Positions 7,599-15,567 of a stretch of DNA of 41,283 nucleotides are shown here, piece by piece (the stretch's first letter is position 1; every line of letters begins with the position of its first letter). A program made the translations under genes and the position numbers. Source of the stretch: Lachnospiraceae bacterium (lineage in GTDB: Bacteria; Bacillota_A; Clostridia; Lachnospirales; Lachnospiraceae); NCBI GenBank assembly GCA_004556565.1, contig SFGN01000022.1, positions 1 to 41,283 on the forward strand, written 5' to 3'. Under the pieces are notes generated by a model that was given only the letters and a program-made list of their open reading frames with translations, ran no database searches and was not told the origin of the DNA.

Positions 7599-8892
7599 AA
7601 ACCTGACGATGCACGGCTTTGAAGCGTATGCAGTGGGCGGCTGCGTCAGGGATTCTGTTCTGGCGAAAAAACCGAACGACTGGGACATTACAACGTCCGC
7701 ACGGCCGGAACAGATAAAAAAACTGTTCCGCAGGACCGTGGATACGGGGATTGAGCATGGAACAGTCACCGTGCTTTTAGGCAGAGAAAATTTTGAAGTG
7801 ACTACATATCGGGTTGACGGAGCCTACGAAGACAACAGACATCCGAAGGAAGTCACATTTACGGCGAATCTGGAAGAAGATTTAAAGCGAAGAGATTTTA
7901 CGATCAATGCAATGGCGTACAATGACGAACAGCGGCTTGTAGATCCGTTTGGGGGAATGAAAGACTTGAACCGGCATCTTATCCGATGCGTGGGAGATCC
8001 GAAGGAGCGTTTCTCCGAAGACGCGCTGAGGATACTTCGTGCGGTCCGGTTCTCCGCGCAGCTTTCATTCCCGATCGAGGAGGAAACAGCGGACGCAATC
8101 AGGGAACTGGCGCCGAACCTTGCAAATATCAGCGCAGAGAGGATTCAGGCGGAGCTTTTGAAGATGCTTGTGTCAGACCATCCGGAACGGATCATGGATG
8201 CATACGAGCTTGGGATCACGGAGGTAATCCTGCCGGAATGGGATGCTATGGTAGGCGTCGCACAGAACACGCCTCACCATGTCTATGACGTGGCGGAGCA
8301 TACAATCCAGGCGATGAAAAACGTAAAAAACGACAAAATTCTCCGTCTTGTGATGCTGTTCCATGATATGGGAAAGCCGATGATGAAGACAACCGATGAT
8401 GAGGGCAGGGATCATTTTAAAGGTCATGCGCTTATCAGTGAAGAAATCGCCAGAAATGTATTAAAAAGGCTGAAGTTCGACAATGAAACAATAAAGATGG
8501 TGACCCGTCTTGTCTGCTATCACGATTACCGTATCGAAGCGACTCCTAAAAATGTACGACGTGCCATGAACCGTATCGGCGTGGATTTGTTTCCGTATTA
8601 CCTGGCGGTCCGTCTGGCGGATGTCAAGGCACAAAGCCCTTACCGCAGACGTGAAAAGATAGAAAACATCATTGCGATGCGGGAGATTTACCAGCAGGTC
8701 CTCCTGGAAGGGGAGTGTGTGACGCTTCGCGATCTGGCGGTCAACGGAGTAGATCTTATGAAGCTCGGCATGAAACCGGGACGTGAGATCGGAAGCATGC
8801 TGAACGAACTGCTTGAATGGGTCATTGATGAACCTGCCTGTAATAAAAAAGAAATTTTGTGCACTTATGTGCAAGAAAAGCTTGGGCTTTAA
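7558..8892 (+). CDS. cca: CCA tRNA nucleotidyltransferase with HD domain
   Basis: A 444-residue class II CCA-adding enzyme/poly(A) polymerase-family protein. The nucleotidyltransferase head has GGCVRD (27-32), the metal-binding DWD (41-43), and the RRDFTINAMAYN motif (from about 111) of the nucleotide-selecting region. A neck domain follows. The C-terminal half contains an HD phosphohydrolase signature LFHDMGKP (His269-Asp270), common in one bacterial branch. The enzyme adds or repairs the 3' CCA end of tRNAs. Start ATG 7558 has AGAGGTG upstream and lies within the 3' end of the yhaN-like gene, indicating coupling. Exclusive CCA versus A-adding activity cannot be told from sequence alone. Confidence 0.92.
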   Translation: MKITLPRKVTAIIENLTMHGFEAYAVGGCVRDSVLAKKPNDWDITTSARPEQIKKLFRRTVDTGIEHGTVTVLLGRENFEVTTYRVDGAYEDNRHPKEVTFTANLEEDLKRRDFTINAMAYNDEQRLVDPFGGMKDLNRHLIRCVGDPKERFSEDALRILRAVRFSAQLSFPIEEETADAIRELAPNLANISAERIQAELLKMLVSDHPERIMDAYELGITEVILPEWDAMVGVAQNTPHHVYDVAEHTIQAMKNVKNDKILRLVMLFHDMGKPMMKTTDDEGRDHFKGHALISEEIARNVLKRLKFDNETIKMVTRLVCYHDYRIEATPKNVRRAMNRIGVDLFPYYLAVRLADVKAQSPYRRREKIENIIAMREIYQQVLLEGECVTLRDLAVNGVDLMKLGMKPGREIGSMLNELLEWVIDEPACNKKEILCTYVQEKLGL

Positions 8893-8893
8893 G

Positions 8894-8921
8894 AATACTC
8901 AGGCTGTCCCCGACATAGATT
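8894..8921 (+). promoter_or_regulatory. possible sporulation sigma (E/K) promoter before cotS
   Basis: CATAGATT (8914-8921) resembles the CATA…T -10 element of sigma-E/sigma-K promoters. The -35 side (GAATACT) matches only partly. It is suggested mainly by the location upstream of a spore coat-family gene. Confidence 0.25.
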
Positions 8922-8983
8922 GGAAGTAGCTGAAACGGTTACGGCTGAAAAAAAGTCAGGAATCGTGAAATGAGGGGGCAGCC

Positions 8984-9994
8984 ATGAGAGAGTACGAACT
9001 GGAAGTGTTAGAACAATATGACGTTGAAGCGGAAAGCACCCGAAGAATCAGGGGTGCGTTTTTTTGCGAGACGAAAGAAGGGACGATGCTGTTAAAGGAA
9101 ACCAGGATATCTGCACAGCGGGCCTCCTTTCTCTATAAGATGCTTTGCAGCCTGGAGGCAGCCGGGTATCAGAGTGTAGACACGCCGGTGTTTACAAAAG
9201 AGAACACGCTGATCAGCACGTCCAGGGACGGTACGCACTATATGCTGAAAAAATGGTTTCCCGGAAGAGAGTGTGATGTCCGCAGGCAGTCCGATATTAT
9301 TGCAGCCGTCCGCAATCTGGCGCAGCTTCATCAGAAAGCTGCCGGTATAAGACAATGGGAATGCGGGGACGATATCCGGATCCCGTTGGGACGGCATTTA
9401 AAAGAAGAATTTCTCTGCCATAACCGGGAACTGAAAAAAATCCGTTCATTTATAAGGAACAAAGTGAACAAGGGGAAATTTGAATATCTGTTCCTTGAAT
9501 ATTTTGATAAAATATACCGGGTGGCGCTGAAGGCTGCCGACCGGCTGGACTCCTCCGATTATGAGGCTTTGTACAGAGAAAGCGTCAAAAACAGAACCTT
9601 CATACACGGGGATTATAACTATCACAATGTGCTCATGCTTTCCGACGGAAGCATGGCTACCACCAATTTCGACCATGCCAGAGTTGATGTGAAAGTCCAG
9701 GACTTCTATTACTTCCTGAGGAAAGTTATGGAAAAGCATCATTGGGATGAAGAACTGGGAAAGGCGATGGTGGACAATTATACGGAAATCTGCGGGATGA
9801 CAGAGCCGGAACGGGAGTATATTGCCTTAAAACTCGTTTATCCGGAGAAATTCTGGAAGACGGCAAATGCTTATTATCATTCAAATAAAGCGTGGATTCC
9901 GGAAAAGAATGTGGAGAAGCTTTGCACGGCTGCCGTGCAGACGGAAGAAAAAATAAGATTCGCGGAGAATATATTTGCTTTTCATTTATATTAA
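8984..9994 (+). CDS. cotS: CotS-family spore coat protein
   Basis: A 336-residue protein of the CotS/YtaA kinase-like family, with an aminoglycoside-phosphotransferase fold. An N-terminal lobe precedes the catalytic-loop-like FIHGDYNYHNVLM (around 206-218) and a TTNFDHARVDVKVQDFYYFL segment in place of the usual DFD metal motif. Members associate with the spore coat; enzymatic activity is unproven for most. The start has a strong site (GAGGGGGCAGCC before ATG 8984). The gene stands alone between cca and hup, with a weak sporulation-type promoter candidate upstream. Confidence 0.85.
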   Translation: MREYELEVLEQYDVEAESTRRIRGAFFCETKEGTMLLKETRISAQRASFLYKMLCSLEAAGYQSVDTPVFTKENTLISTSRDGTHYMLKKWFPGRECDVRRQSDIIAAVRNLAQLHQKAAGIRQWECGDDIRIPLGRHLKEEFLCHNRELKKIRSFIRNKVNKGKFEYLFLEYFDKIYRVALKAADRLDSSDYEALYRESVKNRTFIHGDYNYHNVLMLSDGSMATTNFDHARVDVKVQDFYYFLRKVMEKHHWDEELGKAMVDNYTEICGMTEPEREYIALKLVYPEKFWKTANAYYHSNKAWIPEKNVEKLCTAAVQTEEKIRFAENIFAFHLY

Positions 9995-10086
9995 TATGTT
10001 GTATAATAAAAATATCTTTCAGGTATAAGGGCAGATGTGAATTGTAAAGTCAAACGGAAAAACCTGTAATAACCGCAAAGAAGTAC

Positions 10087-10115
10087 TTGCAATGATGGAT
10101 AAAATACTGTAGAAT
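10087..10115 (+). promoter_or_regulatory. promoter of hup
   Basis: TTGCAA (10087-10092) and TAGAAT (10110-10115) are spaced exactly 17 bp apart. Transcription would start about 25 nt before the hup ATG, with the strong AAGGAGG site in between. Confidence 0.7.
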
Positions 10116-10148
10116 AGTTGGCAAGCGGCTTAAGGAGGAATTTAAGTA

Positions 10149-10421
10149 ATGAATAAAACAGAATTAATTGCAGCTGTTGCAGAAAAAGCAGACATTTCAA
10201 AAAAAGATGCAGAAAAAGCAATGAAAGCTTTTGTTGAAGTTGTTACAGAACAGCTTAAGAATGGCGACAAAGTTCAGGTAGTAGGATTTGGAACATTTGA
10301 AGTATCGGAGAGAGCAGCAAGAGAAGGAAGAAATCCGCACACTGGAGAGGCGATGACAATTGCTGCAAGCAAAGCACCGAAATTTAAAGCCGGCAAAGCA
10401 CTGAAAGATGCATTAAACTAA
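10149..10421 (+). CDS. hup: HU-family nucleoid DNA-binding protein
   Basis: A 90-residue HU/IHF-family protein, starting MNKTELIAAVAEKADISKKD. It has the conserved GFGTFEVSERAAREGRNPHTG segment in the beta-arm region, split here as GFGTFEV and GRNPHTGE, and ends in FKAGKALKDALN. It bends and compacts DNA as a dimer. Length and all landmarks are standard. It has its own promoter, a consensus ribosome binding site (TAAGGAGG) and a perfect terminator, so it is mainly monocistronic and probably highly expressed. It heads the conserved hup-rqcP-yabPQ-divIC block. Confidence 0.96.
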   Translation: MNKTELIAAVAEKADISKKDAEKAMKAFVEVVTEQLKNGDKVQVVGFGTFEVSERAAREGRNPHTGEAMTIAASKAPKFKAGKALKDALN

Positions 10422-10461
10422 TTTGACCGATTCACAGGTAAGTTTCTAAAGTAAACAACAG

Positions 10462-10490
10462 AAAGGCAGGGATTCAAAATCCCTGCCTTT
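10462..10490 (+). terminator. intrinsic terminator after hup
   Basis: A perfect 13-bp stem (AAAGGCAGGGATT with its complement) encloses a CAA loop and ends in CCTTTCC. The T-run is short, so partial readthrough into rqcP is possible. Confidence 0.8.
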
Positions 10491-10516
10491 CCTGCTGAAA
10501 GTATCCGGAGGTAAAG

Positions 10517-10756
10517 ATGAGATTAGACAAGTTTTTAAAAGTGTCCCGCCTGATCAAGAGAAGAACCGTTGCTAACGAGGCATGTGATGCCGGCAGAGTA
10601 CTGGTAAACGGCAAAGCGGCAAAAGCTTCCGTGAAGGTAAAGGTCGGTGACATTATTGAGATTCAGTTCGGGACAAAAAATGTGAAGGTCGAGGTTCTGG
10701 ATATCCAGGAAACGACTAAAAAAGAAGAAGCAAAAGATTTATTCCGGTATCTGTAA
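10517..10756 (+). CDS. rqcP: RqcP (YabO) S4-domain ribosome quality-control factor
   Basis: A 79-residue protein consisting of one S4 RNA-binding domain (MRLDKFLKVSRLIKRRTVAN, then DAGRVLVNGKAAKASVKVKVGD). This is the size and sequence of RqcP/YabO. In Bacillus it binds stalled 50S subunits and cooperates with RqcH in adding poly-alanine tails. GGAGG lies seven bases before the ATG. Its position between hup and yabP is the conserved Firmicutes order. The related heat-shock protein Hsp15 (HslR) is a less likely assignment given this context. Confidence 0.9.
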   Translation: MRLDKFLKVSRLIKRRTVANEACDAGRVLVNGKAAKASVKVKVGDIIEIQFGTKNVKVEVLDIQETTKKEEAKDLFRYL

Positions 10757-10777
10757 CAGATTCTTTTGCTGAAAACA

Positions 10778-10807
10778 GTTATAATCCGATGGACTCCTTC
10801 ATATATT
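10778..10807 (+). promoter_or_regulatory. candidate sigma-E promoter of yabPQ
   Basis: GTTATAAT (10778-10785) and CATATATT (10800-10807) are separated by 14 bp. They resemble the sigma-E elements GTCATATT and CATACAMT, each at 6 of 8 positions. yabP and yabQ belong to the sigma-E regulon in Bacillus, so the placement makes sense. Confidence 0.42.
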
Positions 10808-10885
10808 ATATCAGATGTGAGATGCTTTCGCCTGCTTTGCAGGTCTGAATCCCGCGTCAGAACATGCAGAGAAGGGAGAGCTTGT

Positions 10886-11170
10886 ATGGAGGAACGGCAG
10901 ACGCAGAAAGGGCATAAGCTGGTGATAAATAACCGGAAAACAAGCATGGTGACAGGAGTACTGGATGTACTTTCTTTTGACTTGAATGAAATTATGCTGG
11001 AGACGGAGCAGGGTATGCTTATAGTGAAGGGGACCGACCTCCATGTCAACCGTCTGAGTGTTGAAAAAGGAGAAGTTGACCTGGCAGGCAATATTGACAG
11101 CATTTCCTATTCAAATGTCAGCCAGATCAGCCGCGACGGCGATGGTTTTTTTGCAAAGCTATTCAAATAA
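10886..11170 (+). CDS. yabP: YabP sporulation protein
   Basis: A 94-residue member of the YabP/YqfC family, with LVINNRKTSMVTGVLDVLSF followed by an EIMLETEQGMLIVKG strand and the DLHVNRLSVEKGEVDLAGNI signature. It is needed for sporulation in Bacillus and is made in the mother cell; its molecular role is unclear. ATG 10886 is chosen because AAGGGAGAG precedes it and the family starts here. An upstream in-frame start at 10766 would add 40 residues with no family similarity and would overlap the putative sigma-E promoter. yabQ follows after 12 bp. Confidence 0.9.
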   Translation: MEERQTQKGHKLVINNRKTSMVTGVLDVLSFDLNEIMLETEQGMLIVKGTDLHVNRLSVEKGEVDLAGNIDSISYSNVSQISRDGDGFFAKLFK

Positions 11171-11182
11171 AGGTGGTAGAAA

Positions 11183-11524
11183 ATGCCGGGAATTGAGACG
11201 GAGGCAGTAATTTTTGTTTACGCGGTCCTGTCAGGGGTCGTAATGTTTTCCTGTTATCAGATGCTCCGCCTTTTCCGGAAATTGATCCGCCACCGTGGAT
11301 GTATCGTCGGCGCAGAAGATCTGATTTACTGGATCGGAATCAGTATGTATATTTTCCGGCAAATGTATTACACGACATATGGCAGTATCCGCTGGTATTT
11401 CGTACTGGGGGCCGCGGCAGGAAACCTGCTGGCGTATTCCGCCGGGAGAGAGCTGAAAAAGGTGGGTAAATGTGTCGCAAAGCTCTTGAAAAATAGAGGG
11501 AAAGCCGATAAAATAAATAAATAG
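11183..11524 (+). CDS. yabQ: YabQ spore cortex biosynthesis membrane protein
   Basis: A 113-residue membrane protein with about three hydrophobic segments (VIFVYAVLSGVVMFSCYQML, DLIYWIGISMYIFRQMYY, WYFVLGAAAGNLLAY). The pattern and gene position match YabQ, which is required for spore cortex formation and is located in the outer forespore membrane in Bacillus. The C-terminal tail is strongly basic and cytosolic. GGTGG lies before the ATG, and the gene is coupled to yabP. Confidence 0.88.
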   Translation: MPGIETEAVIFVYAVLSGVVMFSCYQMLRLFRKLIRHRGCIVGAEDLIYWIGISMYIFRQMYYTTYGSIRWYFVLGAAAGNLLAYSAGRELKKVGKCVAKLLKNRGKADKINK

Positions 11525-11538
11525 ACAGGGGTGTCTGC

Positions 11539-11598
11539 AGAGAAATTTCAAATACAGAGATTCTGGAAAGAGAAATTTCAGACAGAGGGATTGTTAAA
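11539..11598 (+). repeat. imperfect 30-bp tandem duplication
   Basis: AGAGAAATTTCA occurs at 11539-11550 and again at 11569-11580. Each copy is followed by a similar CAGAG..ATT segment, so the unit is about 30 bp. It lies in the 100-bp spacer between yabQ and divIC. No function is evident; it may be simple slippage. Confidence 0.5.
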
Positions 11599-11624
11599 TA
11601 CATTAATAAGACAGGTGAATACAG

Positions 11625-11963
11625 ATGAGTGAAAGCAGAAGAACAGATGCAGCAGGGAAAAAGCAGGAATCACGCAAGTTAACGCTGCGCCGCCATAAAG
11701 GCAGTGTGGCTGTGGTCAGTGCAGTAGTGGCAATGCTGGTTGTCGTGCTTACGGTCAGCAGTGTCGGTCTGTACAGGAAGAACCAGATGTACAAGCGTCA
11801 GGAAGCAGAATTGCTGCAGCAGATTGAGAAAGAAAAAGAAAGATCGGAAGAAGTGGCAGCTTATGAGGAATATGTCAAGACGGATGATTACATCCGGGAT
11901 GTGGCAGAGGATAAGCTGAATCTCACAGACCCGAATGAAATTATTTTTAAACCGGCAGAATAG
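11625..11963 (+). CDS. divIC: DivIC/FtsL-family septum formation initiator
   Basis: A 112-residue bitopic membrane protein. It has a basic cytosolic N-terminus (about 1-28), one transmembrane helix (SVAVVSAVVAMLVVVLTVSS, about 27-46), a coiled coil (KRQEAELLQQIEKEKERSEE) and a C-terminal motif YIRDVAEDKLNLTDPNEIIF. The last motif, similar to the 'ARexLGmv.pgE.iy' end of DivIC, supports the assignment. DivIC works with FtsL and DivIB to activate septal wall synthesis. Context after yabQ is the usual one. A strong terminator follows, closing the operon. Confidence 0.88.
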   Translation: MSESRRTDAAGKKQESRKLTLRRHKGSVAVVSAVVAMLVVVLTVSSVGLYRKNQMYKRQEAELLQQIEKEKERSEEVAAYEEYVKTDDYIRDVAEDKLNLTDPNEIIFKPAE

Positions 11964-11977
11964 TCATACGAAAGAAG

Positions 11978-12004
11978 ACTCCAGGAGAAATCCTGGAGTT
12001 TTTT
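11978..12004 (+). terminator. intrinsic terminator after divIC
   Basis: A 9-bp perfect stem, ACTCCAGGA/TCCTGGAGT, with a GAAA tetraloop is followed by a TTTTT run. This ends the rqcP-yabPQ-divIC transcript. Confidence 0.88.
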
Positions 12005-12080
12005 CGTAACAGATTTTATTCAAGGCCCGCTTACGAGCCTTGGCACGGGAATGCAGCGTTGCTCCCGGATATGAGATGAC

Positions 12081-13505
12081 ATGGAAAGCAGGGATTTTAT
12101 GGAAGAAGGACAAGTACTGCATACCAGCCCGTATGTGGCACAGATAGAAAAATTTGCAGATTCATTAAAACAGCTGTCAAAAACATTTCTTCAGATGGAA
12201 GGAAAGAAAAAATCGTTTTCCAGAGAAGAGATTGATAATATGTTTGTACATGTGAGGGACAAGGTATGTGCAAATTGCGAGAAAAATGAGTGGTGCTGGA
12301 AAGAGAATTTTGTCCGTACATATCAGATGGGATATGAAATACTTTCGGCGGTGGACCGCTATGGAAATGAACTGAATACAGAAACAAAGCGGAAGCTGCA
12401 GCAGTACTGTGTGATGGCACCCGTTTTTTTGCGGGAAATGCTCGAGGCATTCCAGGGTGCACGTCTGAATATGATGTGGGAGAACCGTATGGTGCTCAGC
12501 AGGGAAGGATGCGCCATTCAGCTTGATGCCTTTGCAGAAATGATACGGAGTACGGCAAAAGAGATGGAAGACAGTATGTTTACCGACGAACGCATGGAAA
12601 AAAAGATTATCGCCGTGCTAAAAAAACGAGGTGTTCGCGTCCTGCACATTAATTTTTTTATGAGCAAAGACGGAAAATATGAAGTCCATGTGACCGCCCG
12701 TATGCTGCAGGAGCAGTGCATTACCGTAAAACAGCTTGTAAAAGAAATCTCACGGGTCATGGGCAGGAGGCTGGTGCCGGGCGGGAATCAGGCACAGGTG
12801 TTGGGAAGAGAATATCTGTCAATTGTCTGTATGGAAGGACCGTCTTTTTACACACTTCAGGGCGTGGCGCGCATCGGAAAAGGCAGCAGTCAGATATGCG
12901 GGGATAATTTTATGATGATCGACCTGCCGGGCGGACGCCGGGGAGCGGCACTGTCGGACGGCATGGGATCGGGCGAGAAGGCATGCCGGGAAAGCACTCT
13001 TGTTATTGAACTCCTGGAAGAATTACTGGAAGCCGGGTTTCCGGAAAAGACAGCGATCCAGATGATCAACACCACACTGGTGATGGGGCGGGAAGAAATT
13101 CATTACTCCACGATCGATATGAGCATTTTTGATTTATATACCGGAAAACTTGAATTGCTGAAGGCAGGGGCATCCTCGACATTTATCCGGAAAAGGGACC
13201 GGGTGGAACATATCTGCTCCACAAGTCTGCCGATAGGGGTTCTGCATAAAATAGAAATTGATTCTGTGGAACGGCAGCTGGAGAGCGGAGATTATGTCAT
13301 CATGGTGACGGATGGAATCATGGATGCGCTTCCGGTGGGTGAACAGGATATTATTATGGAAACAATTATCAAGGGGACCTGGATGGTAAACCCGAAGGAA
13401 ATGGCAGAACATATCCTGCAGCAGATTCTGAACTGGAGCAAAGAACCGCCCCAGGACGATATGACAGTGCTTGTGATCGGAATCTGGGACACAGTCCGGG
13501 CATAA
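12081..13505 (+). CDS. spoIIE: SpoIIE-type PP2C phosphatase lacking the membrane domain
   Basis: A 474-residue protein. The C-terminal half is a PPM/PP2C phosphatase with metal-site residues in GDNFMM (Asp275), LSDGMGSG (Asp293), VTDGIMD (Asp411) and QDDMTVLV (Asp459/460). The N-terminal half matches the central region of SpoIIE, including the CANCEKNEWCW cysteine cluster and the following helical segment. SpoIIE dephosphorylates SpoIIAA to activate sigma-F in the forespore. B. subtilis SpoIIE is about 827 residues and begins with roughly ten membrane helices; none are present here and none are encoded just upstream. The gene lies between divIC and tilS, the classical spoIIE position. The start is uncertain: ATG 12081 or ATG 12099, both with weak ribosome sites. 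Confidence 0.87.
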   Translation: MESRDFMEEGQVLHTSPYVAQIEKFADSLKQLSKTFLQMEGKKKSFSREEIDNMFVHVRDKVCANCEKNEWCWKENFVRTYQMGYEILSAVDRYGNELNTETKRKLQQYCVMAPVFLREMLEAFQGARLNMMWENRMVLSREGCAIQLDAFAEMIRSTAKEMEDSMFTDERMEKKIIAVLKKRGVRVLHINFFMSKDGKYEVHVTARMLQEQCITVKQLVKEISRVMGRRLVPGGNQAQVLGREYLSIVCMEGPSFYTLQGVARIGKGSSQICGDNFMMIDLPGGRRGAALSDGMGSGEKACRESTLVIELLEELLEAGFPEKTAIQMINTTLVMGREEIHYSTIDMSIFDLYTGKLELLKAGASSTFIRKRDRVEHICSTSLPIGVLHKIEIDSVERQLESGDYVIMVTDGIMDALPVGEQDIIMETIIKGTWMVNPKEMAEHILQQILNWSKEPPQDDMTVLVIGIWDTVRA

Positions 13506-13558
13506 TAGTTATTGTAACGGGGAATGAGTCACGAACAGGTAAAAATATAAACTAAGGG

Positions 13559-13587
13559 TTGCCTGGCGGGCGGAAATTGGGTATAGT
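13559..13587 (+). promoter_or_regulatory. promoter immediately upstream of tilS
   Basis: TTGCCT (13559-13564) and TATAGT (13582-13587) are spaced 17 bp apart. The expected start site, 6-7 bases downstream, coincides with the tilS ATG at 13594, suggesting a leaderless or near-leaderless transcript. Confidence 0.5.
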
Positions 13588-13593
13588 TTACAT

Positions 13594-15027
13594 ATGAGAA
13601 AAATGAAAGTATTTATGGAAAAGTATTGTATGATTACAGCAGAAGACAGAGTGATTGCGGGTGTATCGGGCGGAGCGGATTCGGTATGCCTGTTTTTCGT
13701 GCTTCTGGAACTGAGCAGGGAAATGGGCTTTGAATTTTCAGCAGTTGTCCATGTGAATCACGGCCTCCGGGGGGAAAGCTCTGACAGTGACGAGCAGTTT
13801 GTCAGGGAATTATGCGGGAAGTATCATATACCACTGGAAATTTTTAACGTGGATCTGGAATCAATTGCCAAAAAACGGAAACAATCTCTTGAAGAGGCCG
13901 GAAGAGTAGTGAGGCGGGAGGCATTTGAAACGACGCGCAAAAAATACGGAGCGGATAAAATTGCCCTGGCACATCACCAGAACGACAACGCGGAGACTCT
14001 GCTCTGGAATCTGTGCAGAGGTGCAGGCCCGAAGGGAATGGGAGGAATCCGTCCGGTGAACGGTGTCTTTATCCGTCCCCTTCTCTGCATGAGCCGCAAA
14101 GAAATTGAAGAGTTTCTTTTGGCAAGAAATCAGGGATACTGTAACGATGAGACCAATGACGAAACAGTCTACACCAGGAATAAGATGAGGCATCTGGTCA
14201 TCCCGGTCCTCGAAGAGCAGGTGAATGCCCGTGCAGTGCAGCATATCAATGAGGCAGCATGCCGGATGTGGGAAGTGGAAGAATACATGGAAGACCGTAC
14301 GCGGGAGGCATATGAGGCATGTGCCGAATGTGGAGAAGGAATCTGTCTGATTTTCAAAGAACGTCTGGAAGCATTTCCGCCTGTCATACGGAAACGTGTC
14401 GTCAGAAAGAGTCTGGAAGAGGTTTCAGGACAACTGAAGGATCTGGGGCAGGTGCATGTGGAGTCTGTGGCGGAGCTTTTAAAAAAACAGCCGGGGCGAA
14501 GCCTGAATCTTCCCTACGGAATAAAGGCAAAGAGAGTGTACGAAGGTGTCCGGCTGGAAAGATGCGGCCGGGCAGAGACGGAAGTCTTGCAAAATGGACA
14601 GGAGATTTCCGGAATACAGCTTCAGATCCCGGGGGACACACACGTACCGGGGGCAAATATAATTATCCGATGTACGGTGTTCCCAAAAAAGGACGGCATT
14701 TCCGAAAAGGATATCCCACAAAAAGGGTACACGAAATGGTTTGATTATGATATAATAACAAAATCGGCTGTTTGTATCAGGACAAGAAAAGCCGGTGATA
14801 CCATAGCCATTGACAGGGACGGGCATCGTAAGAAAATAAAGTCCTGGTTTGTAAATGAAAAAATTCCTGCGGAAGCGAGGGATAAGATATTAATGATTGC
14901 AGAGGAAGACAGGATTCTCTGGATTCTCGGATATCGTATGGGAAGCGATTATCAAATCAGCGGGAATACAAAACATATTCTACAGATAAAAGTGATGGAG
15001 GAAAAGGAAAATGGCAGAGACAATTAG
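13594..15027 (+). CDS. tilS: tRNA(Ile)-lysidine synthetase
   Basis: A 477-residue N-type ATP pyrophosphatase with the PP-loop GVSGGADS (23-30), HVNHGLRG and the RRxAFE/HHQNDNAETLLWNLCRG motifs typical of TilS. The C-terminal TilS domains include IRTRKAGDTI and KIKSWFVNEKIP. It converts C34 of tRNA-Ile(CAU) to lysidine, which is essential for AUA decoding. No Shine-Dalgarno is visible before ATG 13594, and the alternative ATG 13606 has none either. The 3' end overlaps hpt by 17 nt. The tilS-hpt-ftsH order is widely conserved in Firmicutes. Confidence 0.93.
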   Translation: MRKMKVFMEKYCMITAEDRVIAGVSGGADSVCLFFVLLELSREMGFEFSAVVHVNHGLRGESSDSDEQFVRELCGKYHIPLEIFNVDLESIAKKRKQSLEEAGRVVRREAFETTRKKYGADKIALAHHQNDNAETLLWNLCRGAGPKGMGGIRPVNGVFIRPLLCMSRKEIEEFLLARNQGYCNDETNDETVYTRNKMRHLVIPVLEEQVNARAVQHINEAACRMWEVEEYMEDRTREAYEACAECGEGICLIFKERLEAFPPVIRKRVVRKSLEEVSGQLKDLGQVHVESVAELLKKQPGRSLNLPYGIKAKRVYEGVRLERCGRAETEVLQNGQEISGIQLQIPGDTHVPGANIIIRCTVFPKKDGISEKDIPQKGYTKWFDYDIITKSAVCIRTRKAGDTIAIDRDGHRKKIKSWFVNEKIPAEARDKILMIAEEDRILWILGYRMGSDYQISGNTKHILQIKVMEEKENGRDN

Positions 15028-15538
15028 AGTATTGGTACCGGAAGAGGAAGTTGATGCTAAGATTGCAGAGCTTGGGGAAAAAATCAGTGAAGACTATGCC
15101 GGAAAACAGGTGCATTTAATCTGCATTTTAAAGGGCGGCGTTTTCTTTATGTGTGAACTCGCAAAACGGATTACCGTGCCGGTATCGATGGATTTTATGT
15201 GTGTAAGCAGCTACGGTGACGATACTTCATCCAGCGGCATTGTCCGCATCGCAAAAGATCTGGATGAGTCGATCCAGGGCAAAGATGTGCTCATCGTCGA
15301 GGACATTATTGATTCCGGCAGGACATTATATTATCTTATGGATGTACTTGAAAAACGGAATCCGAACAGCATCCGCCTGTGTACCCTGCTTGATAAGCCG
15401 GAACGCAGAGTGAAAGATGTGAAAGTGGATTATGTCGGGTTCGACATACCGGATGAATTTGTGGTAGGGTATGGTCTCGACTATGCACAAAAATATAGAA
15501 ATCTTCCTTATATCGGCGTTGTGGAAGGCCTGGAATAG
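15011..15538 (+). CDS. hpt: hypoxanthine phosphoribosyltransferase
   Basis: A 175-residue type I phosphoribosyltransferase with the PRPP-binding motif VLIVEDIIDSGRTL (around 94-107). It has an ICILKGGVFFMCELA loop and a C-terminal VDYVGFDIPDEFVVGYGLDY signature specific for hypoxanthine/guanine enzymes. It salvages hypoxanthine and guanine to IMP/GMP. The gene starts inside the end of tilS with GGAGGAAAAGG as the ribosome site, so it is translated from the same message. The length is normal. Confidence 0.95.
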   Translation: MAETIRVLVPEEEVDAKIAELGEKISEDYAGKQVHLICILKGGVFFMCELAKRITVPVSMDFMCVSSYGDDTSSSGIVRIAKDLDESIQGKDVLIVEDIIDSGRTLYYLMDVLEKRNPNSIRLCTLLDKPERRVKDVKVDYVGFDIPDEFVVGYGLDYAQKYRNLPYIGVVEGLE

Positions 15539-15567
15539 GAAGATACAACAGGAAGGAGTAACAACAA

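Noticed and set aside
12013..12040. tRNA or structured RNA between divIC and spoIIE (CAAGGC…GCCTTG hairpin)
   Set aside because: Only one 6-bp stem; no cloverleaf, no T-loop sequence.
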